From the NCBI GenBank assembly GCA_003667245.1, contig RCNN01000196.1, positions 1 to 40,251 of the forward strand: a stretch of DNA of 40,251 nucleotides, in the 5' to 3' direction. The notes under the pieces are model-generated. The model saw only the letters and a list, made by a program, of their open reading frames with translations, had not been told where the DNA came from and did no database searches. The translations under genes and the position numbers were made by a program. The stretch comes from Heterostelium multicystogenum. Lineage: Eukaryota; Evosea; Eumycetozoa; Acytosteliales; Acytosteliaceae. Of the stretch, positions 33,848 to 40,251 are shown piece by piece (within the stretch, counting starts at the first letter, position 1; every line of letters starts with the position of its first letter).

Positions 33848-36800
33848 ATGGTAAAGAAATCAGCTCGTGGAAAGAGCTCACCATCAAATAAAAAGAGTGG
33901 ATTAGGCCACCTTTTAAGTGCTGCTCTTAGTGGCAGTGATGAAAATCCTAATAGTAGCAGCCCCAACACTGCCGCTGCACTTACAGAGAGCGATAAAGAT
34001 TCTAAATTTGATAACTTAGTTGTTGGCGTCAAAGAGTTGGAAGAAAATCAAGAAAAGAAGAGGAGTGCGTTGTCCTTCCTGAACAAGACAGGTTCATCTT
34101 TGTTGCAACAACATCTCAGACAACTACGACTTCCACTATCGCCAATACACAAAATATTGTTTCAATTTCACCGAAGCCAACTGCGATAAAACCCTCAGCG
34201 AAAAAGAAAACAGCCATTAGCAAATAATAGGTCTATGAACGAATTTTTAAAGAGAACCACTATTGAAAAAGAGGAAAAAGCAGTTACTACATCACCCATA
34301 TCATCAGCATCATCATCAACCTCATCTTCAGCTACAGTTTCACCACCATCATCGCCTGAACTATCATTGCAGAGTCCAAAAAGAACATCATCTGGTCGAG
34401 GTGCCATGACACCGATCTTTTCTGGTGAATCTAGAGCTACTAACTCTTCAAAATCATCAGAAAAGCAAATATCGAAATCAGCACCTTCAAAAACAGCAAG
34501 ACAGTCTTCACAACAAACTACAACAACGACAACAACAACTTCTTCACATTCCAATAGTTTATTTGGAAAATTTTTTTTAGCAAAGGCCCACTCAACTCCA
34601 ATAAACACTACATTTGGCAACACAAGTACTCCTTCAAAAGAAAAGGAGAATAAAGGACCACCTGGGAATCTTTTGGCGAGATTTAAGCAGTTACAGAAAG
34701 AAAAACTTGCAACAACTTCACTAGAACCAACAGACAGCCCATCGGTCGTACGTAAAAGGAAGTCAACTAAGAATTCAGATGATTCAGATACTGACATAGA
34801 TGATGATGTATATCGAACACCAATACCAAGCCCATCAGACAAAGTGGGCAGTGATTATTCAGATTCAGAAAGTTCGAAAGTAGAGCAAATAAGAATTGAG
34901 ACACCAAGCAGAAAACAAGGGCCAGGTAGTCGAGGAGGAAGAGGTGCATATAGGAAAAGAGCATCATCAACTAGGAAGAGGCAAAAACATGAAGATGAAG
35001 ATGAGGATGAGAATGAGAATGAGAATGAGAACGAAGAAATTCCGAGCAAAGTTATCAGTACACCAATCAAACGCAAGAAGGCTTCAAAAGCAACTCCAGA
35101 TCCCAATACACCATTAAAAAGCTTAAAGGTTTCATCTAAATATTCAAACAGACAAGGTCTTCTCCAAATACATGCTGTACCATATTACTCTAGCACCGAA
35201 ATCGAGTTACTTTCAGAATATCATCCAAAGGAGAACCTAACATATACTTATATCAATAGCAGGTAATTTGAAATCAGTATTTAAAGAATTTAGTTGTTTA
35301 CTCACCAAACAAAATATTCTGATTCAGCGAAATTCATAGATATTTACCCAAAGAAGTGGTCTCTAATAAGTTTGGATATGAGGGCGATAAAGAAGATGAT
35401 CTCAGAACATTAGATAGATTATGCTCTGAGTCCTCAAAATCAATCTGGTATTTCGAGTTTTATACTTTATTCTGGTGGTTATATAAGAACAATGGATTGG
35501 TGTCCATTGCCAGTCGATACCTTTGGCAGTAAGCTTGAATATCTAAAATTTGACTGATAAGTTTTTTAACATACAATTCAAGATAAACAATATTTAGCAG
35601 TTGGAGTTAATAACGATATAGAATCAACACATTTGAAAGATGGTATATATAATGGAAAAATATGATACAGATATGGCAATTCGACAGTTTACCAAAAAAA
35701 CCAGATCTTGAAAGGCCTTCGATGGTAATGGGTATCTGTCATGACGGTTGTTTTGTAGTTCAATTAAAATGGCTACCAAACGGCTCTTTGAAGGAAGAGA
35801 GGCTTGGAATTTTAGCAGCTGCACTAGGAGATGGTACCGTACGTGTGTGGAGTATTCCTAACCCCGATAAACTGAAACATAATAGTAAGGATCAATTCAT
35901 TCTTTTGGACATCAAACCATTCTTTGAGGTACCATTGAAAATTTTAACAACCGACTCCGTGGAGCCAAGAGGTATGAGAGCCACTTGCTTAGATTGGTCT
36001 ATTTCAAATGATCAAATACTACTACTGATTGGTTATTTTAGTGGTATGTTATAAAATCTAGATCACTAAACATAAATCTTATTAATATCTATTCCAAGGT
36101 CAAATTGTAATATACGATATAAAAAGATTAGAAACTAAGAGATCTTTACCGATATTTTTGAAAAGAGAGAGAGAACAAATCCAAAGTTTACAGTTTTGTC
36201 CATTTGATAATAATTATTTTGTAGTTGTGCATAATACTTATTTTTGCATGTGGGATAGAAGAGATACATTCCAACCATTACAGAGACAACCAAACAATTT
36301 TTCATGGAAAACTTCGATTATGTGGTTGCCAACTATTTTTCCAATAATTATTTGCACAAGTGATGATAACTTTAAATCCTATGATCCTATTACAGAAAAT
36401 GGAACAGCTTTAAGAGTTCATGATGTATTAATTTCTGTAACTATCTTTACTTTGCATTTACAGTGATAATCATCATATTAATATATTTTATCAACTCAAG
36501 TCATTGGATGTATCAAACAACAACACATTTGCAGCTGCTTCTTCTAATGGTGCACTTAAGTTATTCCATATCTATGGTGAAAGAAGAAAAGTTGAAAGAG
36601 TAAGAAAATTTGCTACCAACTAAATCAGATTAATTATATTGATTTTACCATTTATTATATTATAGAGAGAAAAACATATGAAAATAGAAGGACTAGAATT
36701 TGATAAAGAAAAACAAGTTTTGTATTTTACATCTAAAGACACAGATGTACCTGTACTTCCAAAACTGTTGCCAGGAACTTCTGGTTTGTCGATGGTTAAG

Positions 36801-36980
36801 AAAATGGAATCACGTTCATTCCCTGATTACAGATTGTCAATAAATAGTGTAGTTTGGAATAAGAATCAAAATTGCTCAAAGTGGCTGGCATATGGTGGTT
36901 CCTTTGGATTGATTAGAGTTAGATTTGCCAACTGTCCCGAAATTAAAAAAAAAAGTCAGATATCATATATATATCTATAA
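33848..36980 (+). CDS. gtf3c2: TFIIIC WD40 subunit (GTF3C2/TFC6-like)
   Basis: From ATG at 33848 (MVKKSARGKSSPSNKK). The first ~450 residues are disordered and Ser/Thr/Lys/Glu-rich, with an acidic repeat near 34990-35040 and basic clusters (KRKKASK). A WD40-type propeller follows: YLAVGVNNDIESTHL, MIQIWQFDSL, GICHDGCFVVQLKWLPNG, ERLGILAAALGDGTVRVWS, ATCLDWSISND, QIVIYDIKRLE and SLQFCPFDNNYFVVVH. This order, with 'H..G...LKW.P.G' followed by 'LG.LA.A..DG....', matches the TFIIIC110/GTF3C2 family. TFIIIC binds the internal promoters of tRNA genes and recruits TFIIIB. Introns lie around 35263-35327, 35530-35580, 36043-36099, 36440-36463 and 36601-36664. Frame slips occur near 34110, 35430 and 36463. 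Assignment rests on remembered motif order. Confidence 0.7.
34990..35040 (+). repeat. Short GA(T/A)GAN acidic repeat in the TFIIIC-like gene
   Basis: GATGAG/GAGAAT hexanucleotide units encode alternating Asp/Glu/Asn residues. This is a coding low-complexity tract in the disordered N-terminal region. Confidence 0.8.
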
Positions 36981-37034
36981 ATAAATATAAAAAATGTACA
37001 AAGTATTTATTATTACAACAATTATCTCTTGATA
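36981..37034. terminator. Convergent polyadenylation region, TFIIIC subunit / BRF1
   Basis: 54 nt lie between the two stop codons. AATAAA motifs lie near 36980-36987 on the plus strand, and TTTATT near 37006 serves the minus strand. The transcripts end tail to tail. Confidence 0.5.
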
Positions 37035-39023
37035 TTAATAATCATCATAATAGTCTTCATCATAGTTTTGTTGACTGAGCAAACTTTGTGATATTGAAGT
37101 GGCTGTTCTTTCAACTTCCTCCTCCTCTTCATCTTGCTCTTCGGCTCTTGATCTCTTGGATCCTGGTGTTGGACCTTTCTCCGCAGGGTGAATGGCTGGT
37201 GAAAGTATCTCCTCTTTTACATTTTCTCCTGTATGAATAAGATTTCTGAATAAGTTGGTGATAAAATCTTGTTTGGCTTTGTGTCTGATTGCATCTTGTA
37301 ATGATTCTTCTGAGGTTGTGGGATTCTTCTTTGCTCTCTTCTTTCTAATTGGTACTCCAGATGCTTTCGCTTGTTCAATTTCTTCTTCTTTTTGTTGTTG
37401 TTTGATAATCCAATCTTTATTCATTTCACTCCAAATCACATCTTTTGCATGTATCTATTTAAATGGAAAACTATTATCAATATCCTGAGTCACAATTTTA
37501 TCCACAATTGAATTATACTTACAGCTTCTTTATTATCTTCAATATAAGAGTCCAATTCATCTTCGGGTAGATCATCCAATGTAGCTGTTGGTTCAAAATG
37601 CTTGGGTCAACCTCAATCATCAATCTTTGGATATGATGCAATTGGAGTTGAAAGTGGTGGAAGTGGTGCATCAAAATTTAATCTTGAAGTAATTGAATAA
37701 GATAGTGTAGATGGTACTAAATAAAAGGTTTAGCTTGTTAGTGACAGGACTTATTGGATGGCTGACCCAATCCTAACTTACAAAGTTCAAATATCTTCTT
37801 TTGTTTGCAACTTTTGTGTCAAAATAATCTCGTTGATTTCAGCTTCTGTATTTTCATCTATTTCGTCTTCTGTTGGTTCATTTTTGATCTGCCCTTTCTT
37901 TCCTTTTGTTTTTCTTTTCTTTCTTTTTCCTGATAGCTGCTCCTCCTCTTCTTCTTGACCCTGTGAAAGCAGTTCTCTCTTTATTTTCATTTCTGCTTCT
38001 TTTGCTGCTTTTTGCTTCTTTTTGTCGGTTTCTAATGAATGAAGGTGGGTCACATTCACCTTCGATTTCTAGTGAATCAAGTTCTGAAATTCTCAACATA
38101 GATGCAGGAGTTTGTTTGAAATTCATCAAGTCTTCTTGCCAGTGTTGTTTCTCCTATTTTAACAATCTGAATGATTTCTCGTACTGTTCTTGTAAATCCG
38201 TGTATCTTGGCAGCAATGAAGAGACTTGCACCACAGATACCAGATGGACGTCTACCAGTTGACATCCAATCACGCTTCATTCTTGCAACTAAACGAAGTG
38301 CAGTTTGCAGCAACTTCTTGTGTTTTCTCTTCGAATTCCAAACTATTTGCAAATCTATGAATGAACAAGCTGGGATCAACTACAGGAAGTTGAAGATTAA
38401 GCAACTTTGAAAAAGCAATAAATGTCTGTGCCAAAACAAATACATTCACCTGTATAGCCTCTGAAAAATCGATCAACAAATCTGTTTTCGTTTGATTAGA
38501 TGATTGTTAGTGACTTGAAAAAAGGGGGGTTTATGATGTGGGACTCTGTCTGGTTTTACATACGTGGTGTACCTTCTCTACGACAAACTATATATAAACA
38601 AGTGGCAGCAACGTTCTGGGTTCTTCTACCTTTGGTAAAGTTATGTTCGATTGCAAGCTGATACATTCGCAATGCCATATCTACATGATGCTGCTTCAAA
38701 TTGACCTGTGATGCAATCTGATGAAGATTTCGACGAGCATTTTCAATAGAAAGCTCTCGAGAGTCTCTACCTAAACTACGATATGAACGCGATCCACCAC
38801 TTCTGCTGACAAAGGTACCCATAACTCCAGAGTTATCATTGAATTGAATTTCCGATACAATATTTGATGAATCGATTACCTAAACATTTACTTGATTAGG
38901 TTATTCAAACATCTACCAATCACCAAGAAGTAGGTAAGTTAGATACATACAGTAGCACAGACGACACAACACAGTAGAACCATCATTAGAGGAATCGAAC
39001 TGAGTACCCCCGCATTGAGGCAT
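37035..39023 (-). CDS. brf1: TFIIIB subunit BRF1 (TFIIB-related factor)
   Basis: Provisional start at ATG 39023 ([15 protein letters not shown]). The zinc ribbon ends CVVCAT, then [15 protein letters not shown] and [10 protein letters not shown], closely following human BRF1 (NIIVSEVQF, VGQFVS). Two cyclin folds contain [21 protein letters not shown] / [16 protein letters not shown] and [20 protein letters not shown] / [16 protein letters not shown]. The BRF-specific [17 protein letters not shown] follows, then a Lys/Glu-rich region, [13 protein letters not shown] and the homology block [14 protein letters not shown], with an acidic tail ending DEDYYDDY. With TBP and BDP1, BRF1 recruits RNA polymerase III. 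Introns include about 38879-38950, 38482-38563, 37720-37780 and 37450-37523. Slips occur at about 38310, 38116, 37980-38050 and in the zinc ribbon. Confidence 0.93.
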
Positions 39024-39639
39024 ACTTTCTTTGTCTGTTAACTATTATTCTTTATAGTAATATAAATCTGTATAGAATATCTATCTATTATAATATAAAA
39101 TATGAACTATAATTATGACAACTTTTGATTGACCGTTTAAAAAAATTTAAATATATTGAAAGCGCTAAATTTTAAAAATTTTAATTCTCATTCATTTGTT
39201 ATGAAACAAATATTATATTTATAAAATAGTAATCAATTATCTTTTTATTTGATCAAACTTTACATCATTTCTTAATAATCTGCTGAACAACAATGTGGCA
39301 TTTGGATCAGATCTATAATTTATATTATTTGATAATGTACTCAAGAGTGATTGTTGAAGAAGTAGTTGTGTTTCTTCTCAATATGCATTCTCGACCATAT
39401 CAAATTCGTCTTCACTACTTCATCACTTATCTGATAAAGACTCCTGCCTTCATTGAACCAAATCATATCTAGGACTGACCACCTACCAGTGCTGTGGGAT
39501 ACTTTTCAAAATTTAAAAGAATTATAAAAGTTGGAATAATTTAGGAAACTGATTTGTTGGTCACTTAATATTATTGTTTCAATACTTATTTTATCAGTAT
39601 TGTTATATTGTGTTTTCTTTTCATATTGGTAGATGAAGA
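39024..39639. promoter_or_regulatory. Divergent intergenic region, BRF1 / ankyrin-like gene
   Basis: About 600 nt of AT-rich DNA with no recognised gene. It must carry the BRF1 promoter. The true 5' exon of the right-hand gene may also begin here. Confidence 0.35.
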
Positions 39640-40251
39640 TGGGTAGTACAGCTTTGGGAATCTGTATTCTTTAGGTGCTTGGCAAATAGCTATGTCAGAT
39701 CACACTCTTTGAAGCTATTTACAGCGGTTCATAAAGCATTGGGTTTGCGCGGCAAAGAAATACTCGGAGATCACCGATCGATGGCTTTGCGAAAAATAGG
39801 TATTTTGAGCTGATGATTGGCATGATCGAGCGTGGGCGATATTCGGTTTCAACAAAAATTCAATGCAGTTTTTTTGTTTCAAGAATAGAGATCTGGACAT
39901 TCTCATTCGGCTCATCAAGTTGGAGCCCGCCTACTCTTGCGAGCAACAAAATAAGTATGATAGATTGCTGCTCTGTATCTGGCTCATTGGATATCTTTAG
40001 ATATATTTATGAGCAAATCGACGCGCAAAAGAATCTGCCGGAATCAGCAGACACTGCCAAAGTAAACTGGGGAATTCCAAGACCAGATTTCTTTCGACAT
40101 GGCTGGTGGAAGTTGGAAAACTTTGGAATTGGTTAAATATCTGTTCGAGAAACAGCCTCATTTGTATTGCTATTCAAATGCAATCTCCACCGCTATAGTA
40201 CGCGGCAATACAGATATTGTTAAATTCCCTTCGAGAAAATTCAGAGGTCGG
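39640..40251 (+). CDS. Ankyrin-like repeat protein, dictyostelid multigene family (partial)
   Basis: The gene runs off the right edge. The start is uncertain, with an ATG at about 39634-39640 that soon meets a stop. Recognisable blocks are AVHKALGLRGKE, RYFELMIGMIERG, KNRDLDILIRLIKLEPAYSC, SGSLDIFRYIYEQ, LELVKYLFEKQPHLYC and NAISTAIVRGNTDIVKF. They are degenerate ankyrin repeats of the '..A...GN.DIVK.L' kind. The arrangement, a 'VHKALG' opening followed by about 30-residue units, recalls large lineage-expanded families in social amoebae of unknown function. The frame slips at least three times within 600 nt. It could be a pseudogene; given the same damage elsewhere, error is as likely. Confidence 0.6.

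Noticed and set aside
38975..39015. tRNA T-arm-like string (GGAATCGAACTG) near the BRF1 start
   Set aside because: On the minus strand it encodes the BRF1 zinc ribbon (CGGTQFDSS). No acceptor stem, anticodon arm or D-arm can be formed around it.
1..40251. CRISPR array, insertion sequence, transposon or prokaryotic operon
   Set aside because: No spaced direct repeats, transposase or terminal inverted repeats are seen. Introns and gene content are eukaryotic.

Overview
The window is nuclear DNA from a dictyostelid social amoeba. It is AT-rich, with very AT-rich intergenic DNA and short GT-AG introns of about 55-120 nt. It carries several lineage markers: a Steely-type hybrid type I/III polyketide synthase, a DdCAD-1-like adhesion protein, an alpha-kinase/WD40 myosin heavy chain kinase, a RacE-like GTPase and a dictyostelid ankyrin-like repeat protein. 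I cannot name the species.

Layout. 1-693 (-): 5' part of a probable THUMP-domain protein. 916-1521 (+): centrin-like EF-hand protein. 1593-2301 (-): DdCAD-1 homologue. 2800-4745 (-): flavin-dependent halogenase. 4746-7315: shared divergent control region. 7316-15331 (+): Steely PKS. 15495-16947 (-): membrane-anchored NodB polysaccharide deacetylase. 19341-21783 (+): alpha-kinase/WD40 protein. 23189-24621 (+): TMEM181 homologue. 24846-26122 (+): GNB1L-like WD protein. 26258-29874 (-): type IIC-like P-type cation ATPase. 32399-33246 (+): RacE-like GTPase. 33848-36980 (+): GTF3C2-like TFIIIC subunit. 37035-39023 (-): BRF1 of TFIIIB. About 39640 to the right edge (+): ankyrin-like repeat protein.

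The most interesting unit is the head-to-head pair at 2.8-15.3 kb. A halogenase with GxGxxG, WxWxIP and FDPFYSTG-type motifs is divergently transcribed from a complete Steely synthase (KS-AT-DH-ER-KR-ACP-type III PKS). In Dictyostelium discoideum a Steely enzyme makes the polyketide skeleton of the chlorinated morphogen DIF-1 and a flavin halogenase chlorinates it. The pair therefore looks like a compact locus for a chlorinated aromatic polyketide signal. This Steely protein shows no C-methyltransferase domain between DH and the pseudo-KR, so an unmethylated ring is expected. Apart from this pair the genes look like ordinary housekeeping or cytoskeletal genes. Two RNA polymerase III factors (TFIIIC subunit and BRF1) lie tail to tail.

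Quality warning. Nearly every gene is interrupted by single-base frame slips, mostly in short homopolymers, including essential genes such as RacE, centrin and BRF1. Conserved sequence resumes at once in another frame. I read this as sequencing or assembly error, not pseudogenisation. Gene spans below are whole loci, with introns and slips described in the text.
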